Shown: positions 39,235 through 48,081 of the stretch, piece after piece
Layout: every line of letters begins with the position of its first letter
Numbering within the stretch: the stretch's first letter is position 1
Assembly: GCA_902801485.1 (NCBI GenBank)
Contig: CADCIP010000003.1
Location: forward strand, 92,332 to 156,331
Direction: 5' to 3'
DNA from: an uncultured Bacteroidales bacterium
Lineage (GTDB): Bacteria > Bacteroidota > Bacteroidia > Bacteroidales > Bacteroidaceae
DNA length: 64,000 nt
The notes under the pieces: model-generated
Seen by the model: the letters and a program-made list of their open reading frames with translations, nothing else
Told to the model about the DNA's origin: nothing
Database searches by the model: none
Made by a program: the position numbers and the translations under genes

Positions 39235-40572
39235 ATGAAACAGCCTCACCTCCAACCCCTCTCCGAGGAGAGGGGCTTCCTACGAAAAGTTGGCAGCTTC
39301 CTTTTCTCCCCTCTCCTCGGAGAGGGGTTAGGGGTGAGGCTGTTGCTCCTTCTCCTCCTTTTCTCCTGCCGCAAACAGGTAGAGACGCCGCTTCAGATTC
39401 TGTACGCCGAGACCGTCTTGGAGAACAATTCCGACGCTCAGTTTGCTCTCTATCTGCTCAGCGAGGTGGAGGATACTATCTGCCATTATCCCCAATCTAT
39501 CCAGATGCAATACCGACTGGCGCAGGCAATGGCTCAGAACGCCAAGGGAGAGGCTGTGGATTCCCTGCTACCACCGCTCACGGAGTGGTTTGATGCCAAG
39601 GGACCCGCTAAGGAAGCCGCCCGCGTGCATCACCTATCGGCCCTTTTGCTACTGCAGGAAAGCCGCATGGAGGAGGCTCGCAAGGAACTCTCCCAAGCCC
39701 TGAAAGTCGACCCTTCCTATAAACCAAGCCTGTTCCTGACCGCCTATCTCTGCCTTTATAGCGGATCGTATGCCGAGGCGCTGGAATATTTCATGCGCAT
39801 AGAAAAGGACGATCAGTCCTCTTATTTCGTCCTGCAGGGAGCCTATGCCTTGCGCAGAAGCCTAAATGCCAATAGCAGCGATTTTGCCCAAGCTCTGAAG
39901 GGCGAAGAACTGGAGAATGTCCGCCAGATGCTTACCGATATGGACTTCTGCCTGCGCTATTTCCAGGAGCATCCCGATGCTGACCAAGCCGACATCATCC
40001 ATCGTTGTGCCGCAGCACGCGACTCATTGTTGCGCTCGCAGTATCATTCGCAGGATAATCTTTCGGAGGCCGCCCCACTTGAGGAAAGTGCTTTGGAGCA
40101 GAAAGACAGCGGAATTATGTCACTCCCCCTTTGGGGGAGCTGGGTGGGGGCTTTTGTTGTATTTTTGGCATTGGCAATTCTGATTGCCGCCCTCGTGATA
40201 ATCTTCCGCCGCCGCAATAAGCCAATGGCTGAGCCGCAACCTATCTTCAACGAGATTATCAGCCGCATGGAACAACTGGCCGATGGCGGACAGCAACCCT
40301 CGGCAGAGGAATGGGAACAGCTTCATGCCTTTGTGCGCGACCGCTACCCTCTCCTACTCCGCAAGTTGGAGAAGCAGAACCTCTCGCGCAGCGAAATGCA
40401 GATGTGTCTTCTCTCCGCCGTAGATATGCGCCAGAAACAAGTGGCAACGCTGCTGAACATCAGTCCGCAGAACCTCCGCAACCAGCGCCTCCGCCTCCTT
40501 AGTCGCATCAAGGGCCAACCCTGCGAAAGCGTTTCGGACTTCACAGATTGGCTCCGAGAGTTCCAAGGCTAA
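39235..40572 (+). CDS. TPR-containing membrane regulator with C-terminal HTH-like domain
   Basis: A lipobox-like LLLLLLLFSC is followed by a periplasmic TPR-like region (about residues 50-270), one transmembrane helix near 305-325 (FVVFLALAILIAALVIIF), a short coiled segment, and a C-terminal LuxR-like HTH (MCLLSAVDMRQKQVATLL, then ISPQNLRNQRLRL). This is a Bacteroidetes one-component membrane regulator layout. Residues 4-37, before the hydrophobic core, are encoded by two palindromic elements in inverted order (peptides LQPLSEERGF and SPLLGEGLGVRL). A third element encodes SLPLWGSWVG beside the transmembrane helix. The signal it senses is unknown. Confidence 0.75.
   Translation: MKQPHLQPLSEERGFLRKVGSFLFSPLLGEGLGVRLLLLLLLFSCRKQVETPLQILYAETVLENNSDAQFALYLLSEVEDTICHYPQSIQMQYRLAQAMAQNAKGEAVDSLLPPLTEWFDAKGPAKEAARVHHLSALLLLQESRMEEARKELSQALKVDPSYKPSLFLTAYLCLYSGSYAEALEYFMRIEKDDQSSYFVLQGAYALRRSLNANSSDFAQALKGEELENVRQMLTDMDFCLRYFQEHPDADQADIIHRCAAARDSLLRSQYHSQDNLSEAAPLEESALEQKDSGIMSLPLWGSWVGAFVVFLALAILIAALVIIFRRRNKPMAEPQPIFNEIISRMEQLADGGQQPSAEEWEQLHAFVRDRYPLLLRKLEKQNLSRSEMQMCLLSAVDMRQKQVATLLNISPQNLRNQRLRLLSRIKGQPCESVSDFTDWLREFQG
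39244..39343. repeat. Inverted pair of palindromic elements at the 5' end of the TPR regulator gene
   Basis: The element at 39244-39277 and the one at 39306-39340 are near-perfect reverse complements over about 33 bases, each itself palindromic. The mRNA could form a very stable stem starting ten bases from its 5' end. Confidence 0.85.
40121..40151. repeat. Palindromic element next to the transmembrane segment of the TPR regulator
   Basis: CACTCCCCCTTTGGGGGAGC then TGGGTGGGGGC, in frame just before the membrane helix. Confidence 0.75.
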
Positions 40573-40602
40573 ACCGTTTTATTCTAAGGATGTCAAATAA
40601 AA

Positions 40603-40630
40603 AGCCCCGCAGGATGGCTCCGGCGGGGCT
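40603..40630 (-). terminator. Terminator between the TPR regulator gene and lgt
   Basis: AGCCCCGC and GCGGGGCT form an 8-bp stem; on the minus strand TTTTTATTT follows, so it mainly serves lgt. Confidence 0.75.
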
Positions 40631-40696
40631 GAGGCTTATTCTTTGTCTTCTGAGGTGTTCTCCCCCTGTTTAATCTTATAAGAATGATTTTGCATT

Positions 40697-41551
40697 CTAT
40701 TTTTCTGCCAGCTTTTTGCACCACTTGCCGCCTAACATGCAGTAGAGGCCGAGAAGGACGAAGGGAACGCTAAGCAGCTGCCCCATATTGAAGAGCATGC
40801 CGTTCTCGAAGGCTTCCTGATTCTCCTTGGTGTACTCAATGAAAATGCGGCTGGTGAAGATAAGGAAGAGGCACAGGCCGAAGTAGAAGCCTGAACCAAC
40901 CTGAGGGAAACGGTTGTCCGCTGAGGGCTGCATAGATTTTCTGTATATCCACCACCCTATGAAGAAGAAGCAGGCATAACAAATCGCCTCGTACAATTGT
41001 CCTGGGTGACGGGGAAGCATATCCACGCGCTCGAAGATGAAGGCCCAGGGTACATCCGTGGGACGACCGATTATCTCGGAATTCATCAGATTGCCCAGAC
41101 GTATGGCACAAGCACAGATGGGCGTTACGATGGCTACATTATCAAGGACGCGCATGATGTTGAGCTTCATGTTGCGGGCATAAAGCCACAGGGCCAGCAT
41201 CAGGCCTAAAGTTCCTCCGTGACTGGCTAATCCCTCGTAGCCGGTAAACTTCCAACTGCCATCAGGAAGATGGCGGATGGGCAGAAACATCTCAATGGGA
41301 TGAGAAAGGAAATACCCGGGCTCGTAGAAGAGGCAATGCCCCAGTCGGGCTCCTACCAGAATACCCAGGAAGCAGTACATGAACATAGGTTCGAACTGCT
41401 CCTCGGAAATCTTCTGCTGGCGATACAGGCGATGCATCAGCCAATAGACGCCCAAGAGTCCGAGACACCAGCATATCGAGTACCAGCGGATAGCAAAGAA
41501 GCCTAAATCCAAGGCTACTACATCAGGGTTCCAGTTGATGAATAATGTCAT
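40697..41551 (-). CDS. lgt: Phosphatidylglycerol-prolipoprotein diacylglyceryl transferase
   Basis: Lgt attaches diacylglycerol to lipobox cysteines in the inner membrane, the first step for the several lipoproteins encoded in this window. It has seven hydrophobic segments, ASHGGTLGL near residue 108, [16 protein letters not shown] (the Lgt signature) near 150, and RHPGQLYEA near 180. Its 284 residues are normal. The start ATG abuts the GGGATTAG array that flanks the four-helix-bundle gene. Confidence 0.97.
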   Translation of the reverse strand: MTLFINWNPDVVALDLGFFAIRWYSICWCLGLLGVYWLMHRLYRQQKISEEQFEPMFMYCFLGILVGARLGHCLFYEPGYFLSHPIEMFLPIRHLPDGSWKFTGYEGLASHGGTLGLMLALWLYARNMKLNIMRVLDNVAIVTPICACAIRLGNLMNSEIIGRPTDVPWAFIFERVDMLPRHPGQLYEAICYACFFFIGWWIYRKSMQPSADNRFPQVGSGFYFGLCLFLIFTSRIFIEYTKENQEAFENGMLFNMGQLLSVPFVLLGLYCMLGGKWCKKLAEK

Positions 41552-41636
41552 AGGATTACGGGATTAGGGGATTAGGGATTAGGGATTAGGGGATTAGGGA
41601 TTAGGGATTAGGGATTAGGGATTAGGGGATTAGTGT
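41552..41636. repeat. GGGATTAG tandem array, left of the four-helix-bundle gene
   Basis: About eleven copies of GGGATTAG(G) with unit lengths of 7-8 bases. The array supplies the stop codon and last residues (NPLIPNP) of the leftward S23 gene and is inverted relative to the array at 42007-42058. Confidence 0.85.
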
Positions 41637-42006
41637 TGTAATCGCCATTGGTTAGAATGGAGCGATGTAGGACAGATAGTTGTTTTTTCACGGATATAAT
41701 TTGTTCCTCCATAATATTTAACTGTTCGTGGGTTATGTATGTTTCATCACAAGCCAATTCTAATTCACACATTACTTCATTGAGTGATCCAAAAGCTATT
41801 TGTATAAAATGGGCTTTTTCTTTAGACGAAAATCTTCCGAAGCCTTCTGCTATGTTAATAGGGACAGACATTACAGATCTACGTAACTGATCGCATAGAG
41901 CAAATCGTTCTTCAACAGGAAATTTCTTTATCAGTTGACAAACTTGGTGGGATAGAACTTTTGCGTTTTTATAAACCTCAAGTTTTCTATAATAGAACTC
42001 CTCCAT
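41608..42006 (-). CDS. Four-helix-bundle protein (S23 family)
   Basis: This short protein matches the S23/TIGR02436 family (YYRKLEVYKNAKVLSHQVC, FALCDQLRRSVMSVPINIAE then GFGR, and a CELELACD third helix). Family members were first seen in intervening sequences of 23S rRNA genes and are related to Avd of diversity-generating retroelements; their function is unresolved. The last seven residues are encoded by the GGGATTAG array, so the natural C-terminus is probably a little shorter. Inverted arrays lie on both sides, similar in arrangement to the zinc-finger fusion at 18.8 kb. It lies between lgt and ychF, which share its direction. Confidence 0.9.
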   Translation of the reverse strand: MEEFYYRKLEVYKNAKVLSHQVCQLIKKFPVEERFALCDQLRRSVMSVPINIAEGFGRFSSKEKAHFIQIAFGSLNEVMCELELACDETYITHEQLNIMEEQIISVKKQLSVLHRSILTNGDYNTNPLIPNP

Positions 42007-42058
42007 CTCTAATCCCTAATCCCTAATCTCTAATCTCTAATCTCTAATCTCTAATCCG
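42007..42058. repeat. CTAATCYC tandem array, right of the four-helix-bundle gene
   Basis: Seven copies of CTAATC(C/T)C occupy the whole gap between the S23 start codon and the ychF stop, inverted relative to 41552-41636. Confidence 0.85.
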
Positions 42059-42059
42059 C

Positions 42060-43157
42060 TTACACATTAAACCTGAAGTGCATGATATCGCCGTCTTGAA
42101 CGACGTATTCCTTGCCTTCCACACCCATCTTGCCTGCCTCGCGGACAGCAGCTTCGGAACCGTACTTGATGTAGTCCTCGTACTTGATAACCTCGGCACG
42201 GATGAAGCCCTTCTCGAAGTCGGTATGGATCACACCTGCACACTGGGGAGCCTTCCAACCCTTGCGGAAAGTCCAGGCTTTTACTTCCATCTCTCCTGCG
42301 GTGATGAATGTCTGTAGGGTAAGCAGATGGTAGATGGCCTTTATAAGGCGATTACAGCCGCTCTCAGAGAGTCCCATGTCTTCGAGGAACATCTGCTTCT
42401 CCTCGTAGGATTCAAGCTCTGCAATGTCGGCTTCTGTCTGAGCGCTGATAATCAGCATCTCGGCATCCTCGCCCTCGATGGCTTTCTTTACGGCTTCGGT
42501 ATAGTTGTTTCCTGTGGATGCGCTGGCATCGTCAACGTTGCAAACATACAGCACAGGTTTCGTAGTCAGCAGGAAGAGACCCTTGGCGGCAGCATTCTCG
42601 TCTTCTGTCTCGAAGGTTACGGTACGGGCACTCTTGCCTTGTTCCAATGCGTCGCGATAGGCTTCCAATACTTGTAGTTCTATCTTGGCCTGCTTGTCAC
42701 CCCCTACCCTTGCGGCTTTCTCGACTTTCTTGATACGAGCCTCTACGGTTTCCAAATCTTTCAGCTGCAGCTCGGTATCGATAATCTCCTTGTCGCGAAC
42801 GGGATCTACAGAGCCGTCAACGTGTACAATATTGCCATTGTCGAAGCAACGGAGCACATGAATGATAGCATCGCACTCGCGTATATTGGCAAGGAACTGA
42901 TTACCTAAGCCTTCTCCTTTGCTGGCTCCCTTAACGAGTCCGGCAATATCTACAATGTCGCAGACAGCGGGGACAATACGACCCGGGTGAACCAACTCGG
43001 CCAGTTTGGTGAGTCGTTCATCCGGCACACTTACCTGCCCCATCTGAGCGTCGATGGTACAAAAAGGGAAATTAGCAGCCTGAGCCTTAGCACTACTCAG
43101 GCAATTGAAAAGTGTTGACTTGCCCACGTTGGGCAGACCTACTATACCTGCTTTCAT
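42060..43157 (-). CDS. ychF: Redox-regulated ATPase/GTPase YchF
   Basis: This is the OLA1/YchF P-loop NTPase. It has G1 GLPNVGKST at residue 7, FCTID and DIVDIAGLVKGASKGEG (switch region), CNVDD in place of the usual NKxD (a known YchF trait), and a C-terminal TGS domain (RKGWKAPQCAGVIHTDFEKG). The 365 residues are normal. It binds ribosomes and is involved in stress adaptation in other bacteria. It has its own promoter. Confidence 0.97.
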   Translation of the reverse strand: MKAGIVGLPNVGKSTLFNCLSSAKAQAANFPFCTIDAQMGQVSVPDERLTKLAELVHPGRIVPAVCDIVDIAGLVKGASKGEGLGNQFLANIRECDAIIHVLRCFDNGNIVHVDGSVDPVRDKEIIDTELQLKDLETVEARIKKVEKAARVGGDKQAKIELQVLEAYRDALEQGKSARTVTFETEDENAAAKGLFLLTTKPVLYVCNVDDASASTGNNYTEAVKKAIEGEDAEMLIISAQTEADIAELESYEEKQMFLEDMGLSESGCNRLIKAIYHLLTLQTFITAGEMEVKAWTFRKGWKAPQCAGVIHTDFEKGFIRAEVIKYEDYIKYGSEAAVREAGKMGVEGKEYVVQDGDIMHFRFNV

Positions 43158-43181
43158 TTTATTCTGAATCTTAAATTGGGT

Positions 43182-43190
43182 GCAAAATTA
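43182..43190 (-). promoter_or_regulatory. -7 promoter box for ychF
   Basis: TAATTTTGC on the minus strand, 25 bases before the ATG. Confidence 0.65.
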
Positions 43191-43246
43191 CCGCTTTAAT
43201 TTTACAATACCAAATTTTGTAAGTTATCTTAACTTATGCGAGGGGC

Positions 43247-46042
43247 TTAGTGAGCCTCCAGCCAGTTACTCCCCCACCCTGTATCGGCTATGAGGGGAAT
43301 GCGCATCTGCACAGCATTCTGCATTTCTTCTACCACAATCTTCTGCAGGCGATCTTTCTCTTCGGGCAGGACGGTAAAGCAGAGTTCGTCGTGAACCTGC
43401 AGAATCATCTTGGAGCGGATGCCTTCTGCTTTCATACGTTGATAGACGCGAATCATGGCTATCTTTATGATGTCTGCCGCACTTCCCTGAATGGGTGAGT
43501 TGATAGCATTACGTTCAGCATTGCCTCGGACATTGGCGTTGTTGGAGTTGATATCGGGCAGATAGCAACGTCTCTTAAAGATGGTTTCTGTGTAGCCCTT
43601 TTCGCGAGCCATAGCGATACTCTTCTCCATATATTCCTTAACGCCAGGATAGGTCAGGAAATAGCCGTCTATCAACTCTTTGGCTTCTGTTCTGGACACA
43701 TCCAGACGTTCTGCCAGACCAAAGGCAGAGATACCATAGATGATACCGAAGTTGGCTGTCTTGGCCTTACGGCGTTCATCGGAGGTGACTTCCTCAAGGG
43801 CTTTATGGAAAATCTTGGCTGCTGTGGCTGCATGGATATCCTGCCCCGCATTAAAGGCTTCTATCAGGTTCTCGTCTCCGCTCAGGTGTGCCATAATACG
43901 CAGTTCTATCTGGCTGTAGTCGGCACAGAAGAATTCTTGTCCTGCTTCTGGGATAAAGGCCTTGCGGACTTCCTTTCCCTGTTCGTCCCTGACAGGAATA
44001 TTCTGCAGGTTGGGGTTCGAAGAAGAGAGTCGTCCTGTTGTGGTAACCGTCTGGTTAAACGATGTATGAATGTGTCCCGTGTCGGGATTGATAAGTTCGG
44101 GCAATGCATCTATATATGTGCTGAGGAGTTTTTTTAATCCTCTGTATTCCAGAATCTTGCCAACAATAGGGCTTTTGCTTTTCAGACTTACCAGAATCTC
44201 TTCGGTAGTCGCATATTGGCCCGTCTTGGTCTTCTTGGGTTTATTGGTAATCTTCATCTGGTCGAACAGAACCTCACCTACTTGCTTAGGGCTGGAGATA
44301 TTGAAATGTACGCCTGCCAGCTGATATATTTCTTCCTCAATGCGTTGCATCTCTTCCGAATAGAGAACAGAGGTCTCTCGAAGTCCTTCGGTATCGATGC
44401 AGACTCCGTTTCTTTCCATATAGGCAAGTACGGGCATCAGCGGCATTTCTATTTCCTGGAAGAGTTTCATCAGTCCTTCCTTCTCCAGTTCGGGAGCGAA
44501 CAAATTCTTCAGTCTCAGCGTGATATCGGTGTCTTCACAGGCATAGACATAGACTTCCTCGGGACTCAGTTCTGCCATAGATTTCTGGTTCTTGCCTGTT
44601 CCAATCAGTTCATCGATATGGATGGTCTGATAATGCAGATAGGCTTCTGCCAGATAGTCCATTCCGTGTCGCATTTCGGGATGAAGCAGATAGTGGGCAA
44701 TCATGGTGTCGAACATAGGGCCGCGAAGCTCTATTCCGTGATTCTGTAGAACTTGCAGGTCGTACTTCAGGTTCTGTCCTACCTTTATTATATCAGGGTT
44801 CTCGTATATAGGTCGGAGAAGTTCTAATGCTTCTTGCTTTTCGTAAACAGGAACATACCAGCCTTGGCCTTCTTTTATGCTGAAACTAACGCCAACCAAA
44901 CGAGCCTTAATGGGATCTGTGCCTGTGGTTTCGGTATCAAGGCAGATCTCTTTTGCTCCTTGCAGGACAGCCACTAGATTCTTTATCTTATCTGGTGTAT
45001 CAACCAGTTGATAATCAGCTGTTTCCTTATTATAACGAAGCATACTGTTGCCGATTGTGTTATTGTCGGAAAACAACGTTGCTTCTTCTTCATTGCTATC
45101 TCCGAATCCGCTGAAGAGGTCACCCTGAATGGCATTTCCCTTCTTCTCCGGCTTTGAAACGGGCGTTGGAGTAGGGGATGTTATCTTCTTGCGCATGAGG
45201 GTACGGAACTCCAGTTCCTCGAAAATCTTCTGCAAGGCTTCCTGGTTGGGTTCCTCCATCTTAAGCATCTCCATATCCAGTTGTATGGGGACATCCGTCT
45301 TGATGGTGGCCAGCCATTTGCTGGTCTTGATCTGCTCTATGTTGTTCTCTATCTTTTCTTTTAGCGCACCTTTCAGTTTGTCTGTATTCTCTATCAGATT
45401 CTCTATGCTGCCAAAGTCCTGAACCAACTTAGATGCCGTCTTTTCTCCTACACCAGGACAACCAGGAATATTATCTACAGCATCGCCCATAAGTCCGAGT
45501 ATATCAATTACTTGGGTAGGGGAGGAGATACCCCATTTCTGACTCACTTCGGCAGGGCCCAGAATCTCTTCGGCGCTCTTTCCGACGGCAGGACGATACA
45601 TCTTTACTCGATTTGTAACCAACTGGCCGTAGTCCTTGTCGGGTGTCATCATAAAGGTTTCTATACCCTGTTTGTCTGCTTGGTGTGCCAATGTTCCTAT
45701 CACATCGTCTGCCTCGTAACCGGGTTCCTCCAGAACGGGAATATTATAGGCTGCCAGCAACCTTTTTATAATAGGTACGGCAAAGCGGATAGCCTCTGGC
45801 GTTTCCTCGCGTTGGGCTTTGTATTCTGGGTAGGCTTCGTGTCGGAATGTTCCTCCCGAGGGGTCGAAGGCAACACCAAGGTGGGTTGGCTGTTCCTTTT
45901 GTATAACTTCCTCTAAGGTGTTTACAAAGCCCAGAATGGCTGATGTGTTTTCTCCCTTTGAGTTGATTCTCGGGTTCTTCAAAAAGGCATAATAAGCCCT
46001 GTAGATAAGGGCGTAGGCATCTAAAAGATAGAGTTTTGGCAT
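43247..46042 (-). CDS. polA: DNA polymerase I
   Basis: All three domains are present: the 5'-3' exonuclease (LLDAYALIYRAYYAF; YEADDVIGTLAHQAD), a 3'-5' exonuclease that keeps its first acidic motif (LDTETTGTDP, near residue 369), and the polymerase (motif A FFCADYSQIELR, motif B RRKAKTANFGIIYG, motif C QVHDELCF). The 931 residues equal the usual length, and proofreading is predicted to be active. It fills gaps after excision repair and Okazaki processing. It is divergent from the polyprenyl synthase gene. Confidence 0.98.
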   Translation of the reverse strand: MPKLYLLDAYALIYRAYYAFLKNPRINSKGENTSAILGFVNTLEEVIQKEQPTHLGVAFDPSGGTFRHEAYPEYKAQREETPEAIRFAVPIIKRLLAAYNIPVLEEPGYEADDVIGTLAHQADKQGIETFMMTPDKDYGQLVTNRVKMYRPAVGKSAEEILGPAEVSQKWGISSPTQVIDILGLMGDAVDNIPGCPGVGEKTASKLVQDFGSIENLIENTDKLKGALKEKIENNIEQIKTSKWLATIKTDVPIQLDMEMLKMEEPNQEALQKIFEELEFRTLMRKKITSPTPTPVSKPEKKGNAIQGDLFSGFGDSNEEEATLFSDNNTIGNSMLRYNKETADYQLVDTPDKIKNLVAVLQGAKEICLDTETTGTDPIKARLVGVSFSIKEGQGWYVPVYEKQEALELLRPIYENPDIIKVGQNLKYDLQVLQNHGIELRGPMFDTMIAHYLLHPEMRHGMDYLAEAYLHYQTIHIDELIGTGKNQKSMAELSPEEVYVYACEDTDITLRLKNLFAPELEKEGLMKLFQEIEMPLMPVLAYMERNGVCIDTEGLRETSVLYSEEMQRIEEEIYQLAGVHFNISSPKQVGEVLFDQMKITNKPKKTKTGQYATTEEILVSLKSKSPIVGKILEYRGLKKLLSTYIDALPELINPDTGHIHTSFNQTVTTTGRLSSSNPNLQNIPVRDEQGKEVRKAFIPEAGQEFFCADYSQIELRIMAHLSGDENLIEAFNAGQDIHAATAAKIFHKALEEVTSDERRKAKTANFGIIYGISAFGLAERLDVSRTEAKELIDGYFLTYPGVKEYMEKSIAMAREKGYTETIFKRRCYLPDINSNNANVRGNAERNAINSPIQGSAADIIKIAMIRVYQRMKAEGIRSKMILQVHDELCFTVLPEEKDRLQKIVVEEMQNAVQMRIPLIADTGWGSNWLEAH

Positions 46043-46104
46043 ACAATTTTGAAATTTATTGGGTAAAATTATGCAAAAAAAGTGAAATGGTCATCATTTT
46101 TATG

Positions 46105-46113
46105 TAATTTTGC
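46105..46113 (+). promoter_or_regulatory. -7 promoter box for the polyprenyl synthase gene
   Basis: TAATTTTGC, 19 bases before the ATG. Confidence 0.65.
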
Positions 46114-46131
46114 AATCCAAAAGTGTATTAA

Positions 46132-47106
46132 ATGAACTCGTTAGAGGCTTTACAAAAACCTATTGCTGACGTTTTAGAGCAGTACAAACAGCAATTCGAA
46201 GAAACGCTTCAGTCAGACAATCCCTTGCTTCAGCAGGCAATAGACCATTTGCTGCAGAAGAAGGGCAAGTTGGTCCGACCCACCTTGGTTTTCCTTTCTG
46301 CGAAACTTTCCGGAACAGTAAACCAACGTGTTTATGATGTTGCTTTGGCTTTAGAGTTGTTGCATACGGCAAGCTTGGTACACGACGATGTTGTGGACGA
46401 GAGCGACAGGCGTAGGGGACAGGCTTCTGTGAATGCCTTGATGACAAATCAGATAGCTGTTCTCGTTGGTGATTTCCTTCTCAGCAGGGCCCTCCATCAT
46501 GCAGCTCTTACGGGTGATACCAAGGTGGTTGATGTAATTGCCAATCTTGGTCAGACATTGGCCGACGGTGAACTCCTGCAACTTGCGAATCTTGATGAAG
46601 AGAAGTTAGACGAGGCTTCTTACTATATGGTTGTCCGTAAGAAAACGTCCAGCCTTTTTGCTGTTGCAGCTCAGTTAGGTGTGCTGGCTTCGGGTGGTTC
46701 GGAAGAAGAGGCAGAACGCATGAGAAGGTTCGGTCATCTGGTTGGAACTTGTTTCCAGCTAAGGGATGATATCTTTGATTACGATACCAAGACGGATGTT
46801 GGTAAGCCTGCGGGAAACGACATGAAGGAGGGTAAACTAACTTTGCCTGTCATTCATGTTATAAATAAGACCAAGGACGAGGAGATGCTATCTAAAGCGT
46901 TAAAAGTTAGGCGAGGGGAGGCAACTCAGGAAGAAATAGACGACTTGGTTGCATTCACTATTGATAATGAAGGAATCGAATATGCTTATTGGGCTATGAA
47001 CGAATTCCGTATGATGGCAGACGGATTAATAGACGAAAGCAGGGATCCTGCTATCGTAGAATCCCTGCATTCGCTTGTCAGCTTTATGGCTGAACGTAAG
47101 TATTAG
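46132..47106 (+). CDS. Trans-isoprenyl (polyprenyl) diphosphate synthase
   Basis: The two aspartate-rich motifs (LVHDDVVDES near residue 82 and QLRDDIFDYD near 211), together with KGKLVRPTLVF, define a long-chain trans-prenyl synthase of the IspB type, which makes the side chain of menaquinone. That would fit the quinol-linked fumarate reductase encoded at 54.8-58.3 kb. The exact chain length cannot be told. The stop overlaps the end of the convergent OmpA gene by four bases. Confidence 0.93.
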   Translation: MNSLEALQKPIADVLEQYKQQFEETLQSDNPLLQQAIDHLLQKKGKLVRPTLVFLSAKLSGTVNQRVYDVALALELLHTASLVHDDVVDESDRRRGQASVNALMTNQIAVLVGDFLLSRALHHAALTGDTKVVDVIANLGQTLADGELLQLANLDEEKLDEASYYMVVRKKTSSLFAVAAQLGVLASGGSEEEAERMRRFGHLVGTCFQLRDDIFDYDTKTDVGKPAGNDMKEGKLTLPVIHVINKTKDEEMLSKALKVRRGEATQEEIDDLVAFTIDNEGIEYAYWAMNEFRMMADGLIDESRDPAIVESLHSLVSFMAERKY

Positions 47107-47927
47107 TTGTTCTCCAACATCTGGAACAGTTTATCCAGTTTCGGAGCCATAATAATCTCCGTACGACGGTTTTTTGACTTTCCTTCTGCACTTTCGTTAT
47201 CTGCAACCGGCTTGTATTCTCCTCTTCCACAAGGCTGGATCTGCAGAGGATTAACACCATAGGTTTCTGTAAGAATTCTTACTACACTGGTAGCACGGAT
47301 AACACTTAAATCCCAGTTGTCCTGATAGACGGCTGTCTTGATGGGCACATTATCTGTATGACCTTCAATCATCACCTCTATTTCTGTCTGCTTGTTCAGT
47401 ACTTCTGCCAGTTTACCTAAGGCTTCTTGTCCCTGTTTGTTAACGATAGCTTTTCCTGATTCGAATAGCAGCTTGTCACTCATCGCCACATATACTTTTC
47501 CTCCTTCTTGTCTTACCGTCAGTTCGTCGCTGCTGAATCCTTTCAGTGCGTCTTGTACGCTGTTCAGCAGATTCTTAACCTTTTGGTTCTGTTCGTTGAT
47601 AACATTCTGAAGTTCTACAATCGTTTTTTCGCGATCAGAGAGCGAAGCAGTCAGTTTCTTGTTCTCGTTCTGGTTATTTGCCAGAAGAGTCTGATAGTTT
47701 CTGATGCTTCCTTTAAGTAGGGTAGTGTCTCTAAGCAGACCGTTGCATCTTTTGTCGAGCGCAGCATAGCTGTCTCTGCTTTGACCCAGCAAATCTGCCA
47801 GGCTGTCTCTGCTATAAAGGGCAGCCCATCTTCCTGCTTCTGCAATTTCATACTTCTTCTTGCTTACCACACAAGATGATAAGAGAATACATCCCAAAAC
47901 GAGGGGTAAAATAGCTTTTTTTCTCAT
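47103..47927 (-). CDS. OmpA-family peptidoglycan-binding lipoprotein
   Basis: A lipobox (CILLSSC) is followed by a coiled-coil region (about 60-120) and an OmpA C-terminal domain (LLFESGKAIVNKQGQEAL, IEVMIEGHTDNVPIKT, NWDLSVIRATSVVRIL, NRRTEIIM). The NxxLSxxRA-like stretch and the Arg near the end are the peptidoglycan-binding residues. It probably tethers the outer membrane to the cell wall. Confidence 0.93.
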   Translation of the reverse strand: MRKKAILPLVLGCILLSSCVVSKKKYEIAEAGRWAALYSRDSLADLLGQSRDSYAALDKRCNGLLRDTTLLKGSIRNYQTLLANNQNENKKLTASLSDREKTIVELQNVINEQNQKVKNLLNSVQDALKGFSSDELTVRQEGGKVYVAMSDKLLFESGKAIVNKQGQEALGKLAEVLNKQTEIEVMIEGHTDNVPIKTAVYQDNWDLSVIRATSVVRILTETYGVNPLQIQPCGRGEYKPVADNESAEGKSKNRRTEIIMAPKLDKLFQMLENN

Positions 47928-48081
47928 TTTCTTCTAGATTTGATGTTTTCTTATACAAGAATTTTCCTGTTCAAGTTTTTGAATTCCAGTAAAATACGTC
48001 TCTGTTTGGTGCTACGAGATTCGTTTATTCTTTTTCGTCTTGCCGTCAGTACGTGAATTTTGCAATGTGGAGGACCTGAAA

